A program made the position numbers and the translations under genes. This document shows, piece after piece, positions 38,547 to 48,580 of a DNA stretch of 64,000 nt (its first letter is position 1; each line of letters opens with the position of its first letter). The notes beneath the pieces were generated by a model. That model did no database searches. It saw only the letters and a program-made list of their open reading frames with translations, and was not told the DNA's origin. This stretch comes from an uncultured Pseudomonadota bacterium (lineage in GTDB: Bacteria; Pseudomonadota; Gammaproteobacteria; Steroidobacterales; Woeseiaceae), in the NCBI GenBank assembly GCA_913055625.1, contig CAJXJW010000001.1:496001-560000 (forward strand), written 5' to 3'.

Positions 38547-39815
38547 GTGACGCAGGCCGGACCCTGGAACCGCAAAGTCATCGCCTGGGCACTGTACGAC
38601 TGGGCGAACTCGGCGTTCGCGCTGTCGGTGATGGCGGTGCTGTTTCCGCTGTTCCTCGGCAGTTACTGGAGCGCGGGCGAGCCGGGCGCAGTGGTCACGC
38701 AGCGGCTCGCCTGGGTCACAGCCGCCGCGAGCGCCGTCGTCTGCATCGTCGCGCCGGTATTCGGCACGATTGCCGACGCCGGCGGTTACCGGAAGCGCTT
38801 CCTGTTCCTTCTCGCCATGCTGGGCGCGGCCTGCACGGCGGGCCTCGGCGTTACGGGCAGCGACTACTGGCAGGCCGCGTTGTTGCTGTACCTGCTCGCT
38901 TCCGTCGGCTACTACTGTTCCACCGTGTTTTACGACTCGCTGCTCGTCGACGTCGTCACGCCCCGGTACTACAGTTTCGTCTCGTCGCTCGGATTCGCGA
39001 TTGGCTACCTCGGCGGCGCGGCGTTGCTGGCGCTGCACGTCTACTGGCTCACGAACCCGCAGGGTGCCGGTTTTTCCGATGCAACGGCCGTGATTCGTTT
39101 CGCGTTCATTACCGTCGGCGCGTGGTGGGCGTTCTTCCTGCTCCCGTTGATCGTGTTCGTGCCGGAGACCGTGACCGCCCGTGCCGTCGAGGGCCGCGTC
39201 GTGCAGGCTGCCTACCGCGAGTTGCGGGACACGATGCGCCACATTGGCCGGTACCGGCACGTCGTGCTGTTCCTGGCCGGGTACTGCCTGTATATCGGCG
39301 GCGTGTTTACCGTGATCTTCATGGCCGTCAACTACGGCCAGCGTCTTGGCTTCGAGCAGAAGGACCTGGTCATGGCGCTGATGATCACGAACTTCGCCGG
39401 TTTCCCGGCGACGCTGCTGTACGGCTGGCTCGGTCACCGCTTCGGGCCGCGGCTCGGCATCTACCTGGCGCTCGCCATCTACGTGGCGGTGTCCGGCTGG
39501 GCAGTCTTCATGACCGACGTGCGCCAGTTCTATGTGATGGCGGTCATCGTGGGCTGCGTTCAGGGCGGCGTGCAGGGCCTCAGCCGGTCGTTCTACGCCG
39601 AGTTGATTCCGCCGACACGGTCCGGCGAATTCTTCGGCTTCTACAGCATGGTGACGAAACTCGCGCACGTCGTGGGTCCCGCACTGGTGGGTGTCGCGGC
39701 GGGCTTCTCCGACCGCCCGCAGGTGCTGCTGTTCGTATTGATCCCGTTGTTCGTACTCGGCGGGGCCCTGCTGGTGCGAGTCCGCTTGCCGCGGGACGCG
39801 TCAGCGCCGGCCTAG
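38547..39815 (+). CDS. MFS transporter, UMF1/Atg22-like
   Basis: 422 residues with about 12 membrane helices. The opening VIAWALYDWANSAFALSVM is the hallmark of the Atg22-like (UMF1) family, and FAGFPATLLYGWLGHRFGPR and VGCVQGGVQGLSRSFYAEL fit MFS loops. Substrate unknown; some relatives export amino acids. GTG 38547 with GAGGG upstream. Its 3' end overlaps the 3' end of the convergent transglutaminase gene by 15 bases. Confidence 0.88.
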   Translation: MTQAGPWNRKVIAWALYDWANSAFALSVMAVLFPLFLGSYWSAGEPGAVVTQRLAWVTAAASAVVCIVAPVFGTIADAGGYRKRFLFLLAMLGAACTAGLGVTGSDYWQAALLLYLLASVGYYCSTVFYDSLLVDVVTPRYYSFVSSLGFAIGYLGGAALLALHVYWLTNPQGAGFSDATAVIRFAFITVGAWWAFFLLPLIVFVPETVTARAVEGRVVQAAYRELRDTMRHIGRYRHVVLFLAGYCLYIGGVFTVIFMAVNYGQRLGFEQKDLVMALMITNFAGFPATLLYGWLGHRFGPRLGIYLALAIYVAVSGWAVFMTDVRQFYVMAVIVGCVQGGVQGLSRSFYAELIPPTRSGEFFGFYSMVTKLAHVVGPALVGVAAGFSDRPQVLLFVLIPLFVLGGALLVRVRLPRDASAPA

Positions 39816-41774
39816 CGCGGAGACCGCGTCCGCAAGTTCCGCGAGTGCCGAATCGTCGCCCCCGTAGCGTGCCGCGAGGTAGCTCCGCGTGATGCGTGCC
39901 ACGCTCGTATCGTCGAGCGAGGACTCGGCCGTTACCCGGCGCGCGAAGGCATCGGGGGTTTCTCCCACTGCGGGCGCGAGGCCGGTTGCGCGGACGTATC
40001 GCCGGTACAGGCGGCTCGCGCCGTCCAGCCGGGGCGGGCGATTCCGCCACATCATCAGCGCGCTGACGCCGAGGGTCAGGGCGATGACGAATGCGATCAA
40101 CGTGAAAACCAGCTTTCGCCAGCCCGGCGATTCCATGCCGAACCATTCCATCAGCGCGTTCTGCTTTTCGGGGCCGTAGCCGAGCACCCATTCGTTCCAG
40201 TTCGCGTTCAATGCGTCCCAGGAGAGTCTGAACCGGTGCCAGAGGCGCGACGGCACGCGGCCACCCCAGCCGGCACCGAGACCGTCGAACAGCGAATCCG
40301 TGAAGCCGAGTTCGATGCGCTCCGGCGCGACCGCGGCCGTCGGGTCGACCCGCGTCCAGCCCTCGTCCGGCAGCCACACCTCGGACCAGGCGTGCGCGTC
40401 GGACTGGCGCACGATGAGGTAGTTGCCGAGGGGATTCAGTTCTCCGCCCTGGTAGCCGAGGACCACCCGGGCGGGAATCCCGGCAACGCGCATCATCACG
40501 GTGAATGCCGACGCGTAATGCTCGCAGAAGCCGCGGCGTGACTCGAACAGGAATTCGTCGACGGGATGCCGCCCCAGCGCCGGCGGTTGCAACGTGTAGT
40601 AGTACTCCTGCTCGCGGAAGAGCGCGAGCACGGCTGCGATGTAGGCGCGGTCACTGTCGGCGGCCTCGCGCATTTCGGCCGCAAGCGCCAGGGTCCGTGG
40701 ATTGGTGCCGGCAGGCAGTTCGCGGTACCAGCCGCGGAAGTAGTCGCGAAGTCCCGATTCCGCGCGGTACACGGGGTACGACACGACCTTGTACGCGACG
40801 CGCTGGTCGACCGGGACGACCCGCGACAGGCCCTGCGTGGTATTCATGAAGGTCCGGGGCAGGTCCCAGGACGCGGGCAGGTCGAGCGCCGGAACCCATT
40901 GCTGTCCCGTGGGTTCCAGCGTGACCTGGTAGCTCACCGGATCGCCGGCGAACTCGATCTGCTGTTCGGGTCGCCCCCCGATGCTCGGCTCGCGGCCGGT
41001 CCAGGTTCGGCCGCTGAATCGGTGCAGCACGAGGGCGCGCCAGTAGCGGTCGCCAGGCGCCGGCACGGTGTCCTCGAACGTCACGCGAAACGCGACGGCG
41101 TCCGACTGCGACAGCTCGCTGATGTCGCCTGGGCTCATCGTGTCCGAGAGGCCGGTGACGCCGGCGCTCGTGTCTATCGGTACCGCCCAGAACGGCGTCG
41201 CGATCCGTGGAAACAGGAACCACATCGCCAGTGCGAGCGGTGCCGCGTAGGAAACCAGCCGCACACTGGTTGCCAGGCTATCGCGCATGCGTGCGGACGG
41301 GCTCGCCGCCATACGCAGCCAGGCGGCCATGATCAGCACCAACGCGCCGACCAGGTACAACAATGACCACAGGTACTGTTCCCGCAGCAGGGCCGACATG
41401 ACGAGGAATATCGCGATGAACAACAGCACGAACTGATCGCGGCGCTTGCGCGTTTCGAGCAGCTTCAGCGATGCCATGACCGCGAGCAGGGCCGAGCCGG
41501 GGCCGACGCCGCTGATCGTGTCGTAGGTGGCGAGTACGCCCAGGAAGCAGCCGAGCGCGAGCGCGGCGCGAACGAGCACGGACGGCAGCGTCCCGCGGTG
41601 GCGTTCGATCAGCAGGCGCCAGGCCGCGCAGGCGATGAATGCGCCGGTCACCCACACGGGCACGTACGGCACGTGCGGGGCCAGCGCGACGGCCAGCGCC
41701 GCCAGTGTCCAGGGCAGGCTGGGCAGCAGCGCGCCGTCGGTGCCGCGGGGTTTCTTCTGCGCTTTCCTAGCCAT
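39801..41774 (-). CDS. tgpA: TgpA-type transmembrane transglutaminase-like protein
   Basis: 657 residues: an N-terminal DUF3488 block of about six helices (residues 15-205), a periplasmic transglutaminase domain, and a membrane helix (about 545-565) before a cytoplasmic DUF4129-like tail. The catalytic triad is in RRGFCEHYASAF (Cys), SDAHAWSEVW (His) and RVDPTAAVAP (Asp). With MoxR and DUF58 genes it forms the common three-gene set; target proteins are unknown. The start overlaps the DUF58 stop by eight bases. Confidence 0.93.
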   Translation of the reverse strand: MARKAQKKPRGTDGALLPSLPWTLAALAVALAPHVPYVPVWVTGAFIACAAWRLLIERHRGTLPSVLVRAALALGCFLGVLATYDTISGVGPGSALLAVMASLKLLETRKRRDQFVLLFIAIFLVMSALLREQYLWSLLYLVGALVLIMAAWLRMAASPSARMRDSLATSVRLVSYAAPLALAMWFLFPRIATPFWAVPIDTSAGVTGLSDTMSPGDISELSQSDAVAFRVTFEDTVPAPGDRYWRALVLHRFSGRTWTGREPSIGGRPEQQIEFAGDPVSYQVTLEPTGQQWVPALDLPASWDLPRTFMNTTQGLSRVVPVDQRVAYKVVSYPVYRAESGLRDYFRGWYRELPAGTNPRTLALAAEMREAADSDRAYIAAVLALFREQEYYYTLQPPALGRHPVDEFLFESRRGFCEHYASAFTVMMRVAGIPARVVLGYQGGELNPLGNYLIVRQSDAHAWSEVWLPDEGWTRVDPTAAVAPERIELGFTDSLFDGLGAGWGGRVPSRLWHRFRLSWDALNANWNEWVLGYGPEKQNALMEWFGMESPGWRKLVFTLIAFVIALTLGVSALMMWRNRPPRLDGASRLYRRYVRATGLAPAVGETPDAFARRVTAESSLDDTSVARITRSYLAARYGGDDSALAELADAVSALGRR

Positions 41775-42765
41775 CCCCGTCACCGTGCAGGGCCAGCGCC
41801 TCGAGGCAGCGGTCGCGGTGCGCGGCGCCGTGAGCTGGCGGAATTTCCTCGCCCGGCAGCCGCAAACCGTAATCTTCGCGAGTGCGGTGCGCATCAACGA
41901 CCCAGCGCGTCAGAATCGACAGCCGCGTCTCGGTGTCCATGCCCGCGAGATCGGCGAAATCGAACCACTGGCTGCTCGTGTCGGCGCCCGCGAAACGCTT
42001 CGACATCAACTGGCCGCTGCGCGCGTAGGCTTTCCACGCGACGTGCCGCGGCGAGTCACCGGTCACGAACCGGCGCAGGCCGGCGAAGTCTTCCTCGCCA
42101 CGGGCGTCGTGCTGGCGGTGCCCGAGCGCCAGCAGCGAGGGCGGCGGCGGCGGCGCGTCATCGGCCGGCCGCGGATACACGAGGCCGGCCAGGTCCATGT
42201 GCAGCCAGGCCCAGGCACGGAACAGCTCGAAAGGATACTGGCTGTGCACGCCGAATCGCGGCAGCCTGACGCGGCCGCGCGCGGCGGTGTCCACCGGCAA
42301 CGTGAATACGGTGCTGTCGCCGGGACCAAGGTCGTGCATGTCGCTGTCCCGGTCGTCGACGTGCAGGCGGATTCGGTGGCGCGCCGAGCGCGACGGGTTT
42401 GTCACGGCGAAACGAAACTCGGCGACGGAGCCGGCGAATACGGGTTCGACGCCGGCGAACGCGATGTCGACGCCGACCAGGTTTCGCTGGCACTGGTGCA
42501 TGGCGACGAAGCCCAGGGCGACCAGGAAGAACGTCAGCACGAACGCCAGGTTGTTGTTGTAGTTCATCGCGCCGAGCAGCATTGCGAATGCCATCAGCCC
42601 GTAGATCAGGCCGACGCCCGTCGGCAGGATGTAGGTGCGGCGCGCGGCAAGCACAGCCGTCAATGCATCCTGGCCCTGGCGCTTCCGGGCCCAGGCGCGT
42701 ACGCGCCGCGTCGCCGCCTGGCGGAATGCCGGGAGGCTAGGGGATGGCCACCGAATCGATGACAT
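41767..42765 (-). CDS. DUF58 domain protein
   Basis: 332 residues. Two membrane helices (about 45-85, GVGLIYGLMAFAMLLGAMNY) precede a beta-rich region and the DUF58 core: EEDFAGLRRFVTGDSPRHVAWKAYARS, a vWA-like fold mark. The family partners MoxR ATPases. ATG 42765 overlaps the MoxR gene by 29 bases, which is long, so a start inside the first 25 codons is possible. Confidence 0.88.
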   Translation of the reverse strand: MSSIRWPSPSLPAFRQAATRRVRAWARKRQGQDALTAVLAARRTYILPTGVGLIYGLMAFAMLLGAMNYNNNLAFVLTFFLVALGFVAMHQCQRNLVGVDIAFAGVEPVFAGSVAEFRFAVTNPSRSARHRIRLHVDDRDSDMHDLGPGDSTVFTLPVDTAARGRVRLPRFGVHSQYPFELFRAWAWLHMDLAGLVYPRPADDAPPPPPSLLALGHRQHDARGEEDFAGLRRFVTGDSPRHVAWKAYARSGQLMSKRFAGADTSSQWFDFADLAGMDTETRLSILTRWVVDAHRTREDYGLRLPGEEIPPAHGAAHRDRCLEALALHGDGDG

Positions 42766-43699
42766 GCCGGCACAGGTCCGCGGCGCTACGGTGGGTCGTG
42801 CCGGAGGACGGTTGCAGTCGATGACCCGCCACGGCGGCGAACACCGCCTGCACGTCGTCGGGAAAAACGCCGGAATGTCCCCGCAGGTACGCGATGGCGC
42901 GCGCCGCCGCCGCGAGTGCCTGCGCCCCGCGCGGCGAGAGCCCGGTGTCGATGTCCGGCGATTCGCGCGTGAAGCGGACAAGCGCCTGGATGTAGTCGAC
43001 GAGCGCATCGCTCAGGTGCACGGTGCGTGCCGACCGCTGCATGGTGACCAGCAAGGCCGGCGACAGCTCGGCGGCCGCGCTCGCAAGCATGTCGCGGCGG
43101 TCTTCGCCAATGATGATCTCGCGTTCGTGAACTGCGTCCGGGTAGCCGATTTCGAGACGCATCAGGAAGCGGTCGAGTTGCGACTCCGGGAGCGGGAAGG
43201 TGCCAATCTGGTCGGCCGGGTTCTGCGTGGCGACGACGAAAAACGGCTCGGGCAGGGCATGCGTGGCGCCGTCGACGGACACCTGGTGTTCCTCCATCGC
43301 TTCGAGCAGCGCGCTCTGCGCTTTCGGCGTCGCGCGATTCACTTCGTCGGCGAGCACGAGTTCCGTGAACACCGGTCCACGCTGGAACTCGAACTCGCCG
43401 CTGCCGGCCCGGAACACGGAGACGCCGACGATATCGGCCGGCAGCAGGTCGCTGGTGAACTGGATGCGGCGGAAACCGAGGCCAAGCACCCGCGCCAGGG
43501 CCTGGGCCAGGATCGTCTTGCCGAGGCCCGGCAGGTCCTCGATGAGCAGGTGGCCGCGGGCGAGCAGGCAAGCGAGGGCGAGCTCGATCTGCGCGTCCTT
43601 GCCGAGGACGATGCGCGACAGCGCCGCGCGGGCGCGCTCGATCGCGGTGCGGTCCGCCGCGTCCGTCCGCGGGACGGGCTGTGCCGTGCGTTGCTGCAT
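42737..43699 (-). CDS. MoxR-family AAA+ ATPase
   Basis: 320-residue AAA ATPase acting as a chaperone for vWA-type partners. Walker A LPGLGKTILAQALA, Walker B VLADEVNRATPKAQSALLEAM, sensor 1 VVATQNPADQIG and the arginine finger region ESQLDRFLMRLEIGYP. First gene of moxR-DUF58-tgpA. A perfect 14-base palindrome lies 17 bases upstream (listed separately). Confidence 0.94.
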   Translation of the reverse strand: MQQRTAQPVPRTDAADRTAIERARAALSRIVLGKDAQIELALACLLARGHLLIEDLPGLGKTILAQALARVLGLGFRRIQFTSDLLPADIVGVSVFRAGSGEFEFQRGPVFTELVLADEVNRATPKAQSALLEAMEEHQVSVDGATHALPEPFFVVATQNPADQIGTFPLPESQLDRFLMRLEIGYPDAVHEREIIIGEDRRDMLASAAAELSPALLVTMQRSARTVHLSDALVDYIQALVRFTRESPDIDTGLSPRGAQALAAAARAIAYLRGHSGVFPDDVQAVFAAVAGHRLQPSSGTTHRSAADLCRHVIDSVAIP

Positions 43700-43715
43700 C
43701 GTGGCTCCTGTGCGT

Positions 43716-43729
43716 TGCGCGATCGCGCA
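43716..43729. promoter_or_regulatory. Perfect 14-bp palindrome upstream of moxR
   Basis: TGCGCGATCGCGCA is its own reverse complement and lies 17-30 bases before the moxR start on the minus strand. It could be an operator for a dimeric regulator. Because GCGATCGC-type palindromes are easy to meet in GC-rich DNA, this is tentative. Confidence 0.25.
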
Positions 43730-43815
43730 GCGGTCCCCCGCATGGTGGCGAATTCAGGGGCGAATTGCACCCCGGCCGCCGGGCTTTGTGATGCAGTGCT
43801 CAGAATGCCGGACGG

Positions 43816-46572
43816 TCAGGCCAGTGCGGCCAGCTTGTCCAGTTGTTCCTCGATCAGCCCGAGTTGGCGCGAAAAGTCCGCCGCGCGTTCGCGTTCCTGG
43901 TCCACGACGGCCGAGGGCGCGTTCGCGACGAAGCGCTCGTTCGACAACTTGCCCTCGGCCTTCGCGAGTTCAGCCCGGAGCTTCGCCTGCTGTTTCGACA
44001 GGCGCGCCCGCTCGGCGTCCACGTCGATGACGCCTTTCATCGGCACCAGCAGCCGCATGTCGCCGAGCAGCGCCGTGGCCGAAGGCGGTGGTTCCGCGCC
44101 GGCAGCCAACGCTTCGACTGATTCGACGCGCGCGAGCCGCGCGAGCAGCGCCCTGTGCGCGTTCGTGCGGGCCAGGTCTTCGTCGGATGCGTTCTGCAGC
44201 AGCACCGGCAACGGCTTGCCCGGCGCAATGTCCATCTCGCCGCGGATCTGCCGGATGCCGAGAATGAACTGCCGCACCCAGTCGACGTCGGCGATGGCGG
44301 CGGCGTCGGTGTCGAAGTCCCCCGGCTTCGGGAACGACTGCAGCATGACCGAGTCACCGTCGATGCCGGCACGCGGCGCCACCTGCTGCCAGATTTCCTC
44401 GGTGATGAACGGCATGATCGGGTGCAGCAGCCGCAGCAGTGCTTCGAGCACGGTGACGAGCGTGCGGCGCGTGCCGCGCTTTTCTGCGCCGGAGGCGTCG
44501 TCGCCCTGCAGCACCGGCTTCGACAGTTCGAGGTACCAGTCGCAGAACTCGTGCCACGTGAATTCGTACGCGGCCTGCGCGACGAGATCGAGCCGGTACT
44601 CCGCGTAGTGGCGCTGCACGTCGCGCACGGTGGCGTCGAAGCGGGCGCCGATCCAGCGGTCCGCGACGGACAGCTCGACCGGGCCGTCGGACAAGTCCTC
44701 GGTGTTCATGAGGACGTAGCGCGCCGCGTTCCACAGCTTGTTGCAGAAGTTCTTGTAGCCCTCGATGCGCCCGGTGTCGAAGCGGATATCGCGGCCGGTC
44801 GTTGCGAGCGCGGCGAACGTGAAGCGCAGCGCGTCGGCGCCGTAGGCCTCGATGCCGTCGGGGAACTGCTTGCGCGTGGCGGCCTCGATCTTCGGTGCGA
44901 GGTGATCCTGCATCATGCCGCTCGTGCGCTTCGCGACGAGGTCCTCGAGCCCGATGCCGTCGATCAGGTCCAGCGGGTCGAGCACGTTGCCTTTCGACTT
45001 CGACATCTTCTGCCCGTCCTGGTCCCGGATCAGGCCGTGGATGTACACCTCGCGGAACGGCACGTCGCCCATGAACTTGAGGCCCATCATGATCATCCGG
45101 GCGACCCAGAAGAAGATGATGTCGAAACCGGTGACGAGCACGCTGCCGGGGTAGAACTCGGCGAGCGCCTTCGTCTTGTCGGGCCAGCCCAGCGTGCTGA
45201 ACGGCCACAGTGCGGACGAGAACCAGGTGTCGAGCACGTCGTCGTCCTGCCGCAGCGGCAGCGACGCGTCGAGGCCGTGCTTCGTGCGCACGTCGTCCTG
45301 GTCGTGGCCGACGTAGATGTTGCCGTCTTCGTCGTACCAGGCGGGGATGCGGTGCCCCCACCATAGCTGTCGGCTGATGCACCAGTCCTGGATGTTGTAC
45401 ATCCATTCGAAGTAGGTCTTCGACCAGTTCTCCGGCACGAAGCGTATCCGGCCGGTTTCCACGGCCTCGATCGCGGGCTTCGCAAGCGGCTCGATGCGCA
45501 CGTACCACTGGTCGGTGAGGTAGGGTTCGACGACGGCGCCCGAGCGGTCGCCGCGCGGGATCTTCACCGTGTAGTCCTCGATCTTGTCGAGGAGGCCCTG
45601 CGACTCGAGTTCCGCGACCACCGCCTTGCGCGCCTCGAATCGGTCCATGCCGCGATACGCCTCGGGCATGTCGTCGTTGATCGCGGCGGAGTCGGTGAAC
45701 ACGTTTATCATCGGCAGACCGTGCCGCTTGCCGATCTCGTAGTCGTTGAAGTCGTGCGCCGGCGTGATCTTCACGCAGCCCGTGCCGAACTCCGGCTCGA
45801 CGTAGTCGTCGGCGATGACCGGGATGCGGCGGCCCACGATCGGCAGCACGATCTCCTGGCCGATCAGGTGCCGGTAGCGTTCGTCCTCCGGGTGCACCGC
45901 GACCGCGGTGTCGCCGAGCATGGTCTCCGGGCGTGTTGTCGCAACGACGAGGTGGCCGTCACCGGACGCGAGCGGGTAGCGGAAGTGGTACAGCGAGCCG
46001 TCTTCGTCGGCCGTCAGAACTTCGAGGTCCGACAGCGCCGTGTGCAGGACCGGGTCCCAGTTCACGAGCCGCTGGCCGCGGTAGATCAGGCCCTCGTCGT
46101 ACAGCGCGACGAACACTTCGCGGACCGCGTCGGACAGGCCCTCGTCCATCGTGAAGCGATCGCGGGCCCAGTCCACGGACGCGCCCATGCGTCGCAGCTG
46201 TTTCGCGATCTGGCCGCCGGACTCGGCCTTCCACTGCCAGACGCGCTCGACGAAAGCCTCGCGGCCGAGGTCGTGTTTCGACTTGCCGTCCGCGTTGAGC
46301 AGGCGCTCGACGACCATCTGCGTGGCGATGCCGGCGTGGTCCATGCCGGGCTGCCACAGTGCGCGGTCGCCGGACATCCGGCGGTAGCGGGTCAACGCGT
46401 CCATGATCGTGTCCTGGAACGCGTGCCCCATGTGCAGCGTGCCGGTCACGTTCGGCGGCGGGATCATGATGCAGTAAGCGGGTCCGTCGCCCTGCGGCGC
46501 GAACCAGCCATTGTCTTCCCAGCGCGCGTACAGCCGCTGCTCGATGTCCTGCGGTTGGTAGGTCTTGTCCAT
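43816..46572 (-). CDS. valS: Valyl-tRNA synthetase
   Basis: Class I synthetase, 918 residues. HIGH motif in [20 protein letters not shown] in [14 protein letters not shown], the connective-peptide editing domain between them, and the C-terminal coiled coil ([20 protein letters not shown]) specific to ValRS. ATG 46572 lies 11 bases after holC. pepA-holC-valS is the usual gammaproteobacterial order. Confidence 0.98.
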   Translation of the reverse strand: MDKTYQPQDIEQRLYARWEDNGWFAPQGDGPAYCIMIPPPNVTGTLHMGHAFQDTIMDALTRYRRMSGDRALWQPGMDHAGIATQMVVERLLNADGKSKHDLGREAFVERVWQWKAESGGQIAKQLRRMGASVDWARDRFTMDEGLSDAVREVFVALYDEGLIYRGQRLVNWDPVLHTALSDLEVLTADEDGSLYHFRYPLASGDGHLVVATTRPETMLGDTAVAVHPEDERYRHLIGQEIVLPIVGRRIPVIADDYVEPEFGTGCVKITPAHDFNDYEIGKRHGLPMINVFTDSAAINDDMPEAYRGMDRFEARKAVVAELESQGLLDKIEDYTVKIPRGDRSGAVVEPYLTDQWYVRIEPLAKPAIEAVETGRIRFVPENWSKTYFEWMYNIQDWCISRQLWWGHRIPAWYDEDGNIYVGHDQDDVRTKHGLDASLPLRQDDDVLDTWFSSALWPFSTLGWPDKTKALAEFYPGSVLVTGFDIIFFWVARMIMMGLKFMGDVPFREVYIHGLIRDQDGQKMSKSKGNVLDPLDLIDGIGLEDLVAKRTSGMMQDHLAPKIEAATRKQFPDGIEAYGADALRFTFAALATTGRDIRFDTGRIEGYKNFCNKLWNAARYVLMNTEDLSDGPVELSVADRWIGARFDATVRDVQRHYAEYRLDLVAQAAYEFTWHEFCDWYLELSKPVLQGDDASGAEKRGTRRTLVTVLEALLRLLHPIMPFITEEIWQQVAPRAGIDGDSVMLQSFPKPGDFDTDAAAIADVDWVRQFILGIRQIRGEMDIAPGKPLPVLLQNASDEDLARTNAHRALLARLARVESVEALAAGAEPPPSATALLGDMRLLVPMKGVIDVDAERARLSKQQAKLRAELAKAEGKLSNERFVANAPSAVVDQERERAADFSRQLGLIEEQLDKLAALA

Positions 46573-46583
46573 CTCGGATCGGG

Positions 46584-47006
46584 TCAGAGGTTGTGCGTAT
46601 TCAGGTCGTGGCCCTGGTCGCGGTAGGCGGCGAAGCGGACGCGGCTCTGCCGGCGTCCGTCGTCATCGGAGCTTACAAGCTCGGCAATGCGCGGGAAACG
46701 CCCGGGCTCGGCCGGGACGTCCGCGGCAAGGTTGATCAGCAGGTCGCAATCGTCGATGCCGCTTTCCGTGTCGCCGATCGTGACCGGCGCCGGCGGCTGC
46801 TGGCTGCCGGCGACGCGGTGCGGCACGAAGCTGCCGTCGCGGAACGTCCACAGCAGCGTGTCGAGGTCGGCCGCGTCGTCGCTCGTCGGGGTAAGGATGT
46901 GCACGGTGTGCTCGAGCCGGTAGGCTTTCTCGGCCAGTCGGCACGCGAATACGCGGCGCGCCTGCTCGCCGGGCGTGCGCAGGACGTAAAAATCCACCTG
47001 GGCCAT
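46584..47006 (-). CDS. holC: DNA polymerase III subunit chi
   Basis: 140 residues; chi links the clamp loader to SSB. Family features: [20 protein letters not shown] at the N-terminus, [18 protein letters not shown] and [23 protein letters not shown] 47006 starts five bases after the pepA stop. Confidence 0.93.
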   Translation of the reverse strand: MAQVDFYVLRTPGEQARRVFACRLAEKAYRLEHTVHILTPTSDDAADLDTLLWTFRDGSFVPHRVAGSQQPPAPVTIGDTESGIDDCDLLINLAADVPAEPGRFPRIAELVSSDDDGRRQSRVRFAAYRDQGHDLNTHNL

Positions 47007-47011
47007 GCGCG

Positions 47012-48505
47012 TCAGGCAGGCAGCGCGCGGCAGCGTCCGAGCAGCAGGTCCGTCAGCAGCGGAACGGGACGGCCCGTCGCGCCTTTCCTGTCGCCGCCGA
47101 GCCAGGCGACACCCGCGATGTCGAGGTGCGCCCACTTCATGCCGTCCGTGAACTTGCCGAGGAAACAGCCGGCCGTGATCGTTCCCGCTTCGCGGCCGCC
47201 GATGTTCGCCATGTCCGCGAAGTTGCTCTTGAGCTGCTGCGCGTAGTCGTCGCCGAGCGGCAGGCGCCAGGCACGGTCGCCCGAACGCTGGCCGGCAGCG
47301 AGGATGTCGTCGGCCAGCGCGTCGTCGTTGGCCATGAGCCCGGCATGGTGCTTGCCGAGTGCAATGACGCAGGCCCCCGTGAGCGTGGCGACGTCGATGA
47401 TCGCCGCCGGCTTGAAACGGCGCGAGTAGGTGAGAGCATCGCAGAGGATGAGGCGGCCCTCGGCGTCGGTATTCAGGATCTCGATCGTCTGGCCGGACAT
47501 ACTGCGGACGATGTCGCCGGGTACGGTCGCGTCACCGCCCGGCATGTTCATCACGGCCGGCACCACGACGTTGACGTTGATCGGCAGCTTCATCGCCGCG
47601 ACCGCGGCCATCGTGCCGATGACGCTCGCGGCGCCGCACATGTCGTATTTCATCTCGTCCATCTGCGCGCCGGGTTTCAGCGAAATGCCGCCGGTGTCGA
47701 ACGTGACGCCCTTGCCGACGAGCACGACCGGTGCGTCCTTGCCGGCGCCCCGGTACTGCATGACGATCAGCTTCGCCGGCTCCGCGGCACCGGCGGTTAC
47801 GGATAACAGCGACCCCATGCCGAGGCGCTTCATCTCGGTTTCGTTCAGAACGCGCACGGACAGTCGCCCGTCGCCCTTCGCGAGCTTCTGCGCCGTTCGG
47901 GCGAGGTAGGCCGGCGTGCACACGTTCGGCGGCAAGTTACCGAGATCCTTCGCAAGCGAAGCCCCCTTGTTGATGGCCTCGCCGTGTGCGCATCCGCGTT
48001 CGATGTGGGCGGCCTCGCTGCGCTTGCCGATCGAGAAGCCGAGCTTCTTCAGCGGCATCGGCGCCTTCTTGCGGCCGCTCTTCATCTGGGTAAAGCGATA
48101 CAGCGTTTCGCCGGCGACCTCGACCGCGGAACGTGCACGGTAGTAGGGTGTGCCGCCGGGCTCCAGCGTGAGCGTGTTCAGGATCGAGCCGCAACGTGTC
48201 CTCGACACGGCACGGAGTGCGCCGACGAGGGCCCGGCGGTACTCGGCGGGACCAAATTCGGAGGACTTGCCGAGGCCGACGGCGACGACGCGCGCGGCGC
48301 GCACGTTTTCGACGTTCGTCAGGACGGCGGCCCGCCCCAGGTGCGGGGAGACGTCACCCGACTTGATGAGCTTTTTCAGCGTTCCGCGGGCCGCGGCGTC
48401 GATCTCGGCGGCGCCGATGCCGAGCTTGCCACGCGCATAGATACCGACAATGACGCAGTCAACGGCGCGTCCCGAAGCTTTGGCGGTCGTCGTGAAGTAT
48501 TCCAT
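47012..48505 (-). CDS. pepA: Leucyl aminopeptidase (M17)
   Basis: 497 residues, near the 503 of E. coli PepA. Metal ligands in VGKGVTFDTGGISLKPG, KYDMCGAASV and LNTDAEGRLIL; the catalytic Arg follows. ATG 48505 (MEYFTTTAKASG) is chosen over TTG 48529 by alignment with known N-termini. E. coli PepA also binds DNA at cer and carAB sites; whether that holds here is unknown. Divergent from lptF. Confidence 0.96.
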   Translation of the reverse strand: MEYFTTTAKASGRAVDCVIVGIYARGKLGIGAAEIDAAARGTLKKLIKSGDVSPHLGRAAVLTNVENVRAARVVAVGLGKSSEFGPAEYRRALVGALRAVSRTRCGSILNTLTLEPGGTPYYRARSAVEVAGETLYRFTQMKSGRKKAPMPLKKLGFSIGKRSEAAHIERGCAHGEAINKGASLAKDLGNLPPNVCTPAYLARTAQKLAKGDGRLSVRVLNETEMKRLGMGSLLSVTAGAAEPAKLIVMQYRGAGKDAPVVLVGKGVTFDTGGISLKPGAQMDEMKYDMCGAASVIGTMAAVAAMKLPINVNVVVPAVMNMPGGDATVPGDIVRSMSGQTIEILNTDAEGRLILCDALTYSRRFKPAAIIDVATLTGACVIALGKHHAGLMANDDALADDILAAGQRSGDRAWRLPLGDDYAQQLKSNFADMANIGGREAGTITAGCFLGKFTDGMKWAHLDIAGVAWLGGDRKGATGRPVPLLTDLLLGRCRALPA

Positions 48506-48580
48506 CTTATTGGTACTTGTCCCGGGCAAAATAAAGCGAGTAGTCTAACTGAACTCGCCTGCCATAAGTAAATCAACGCG

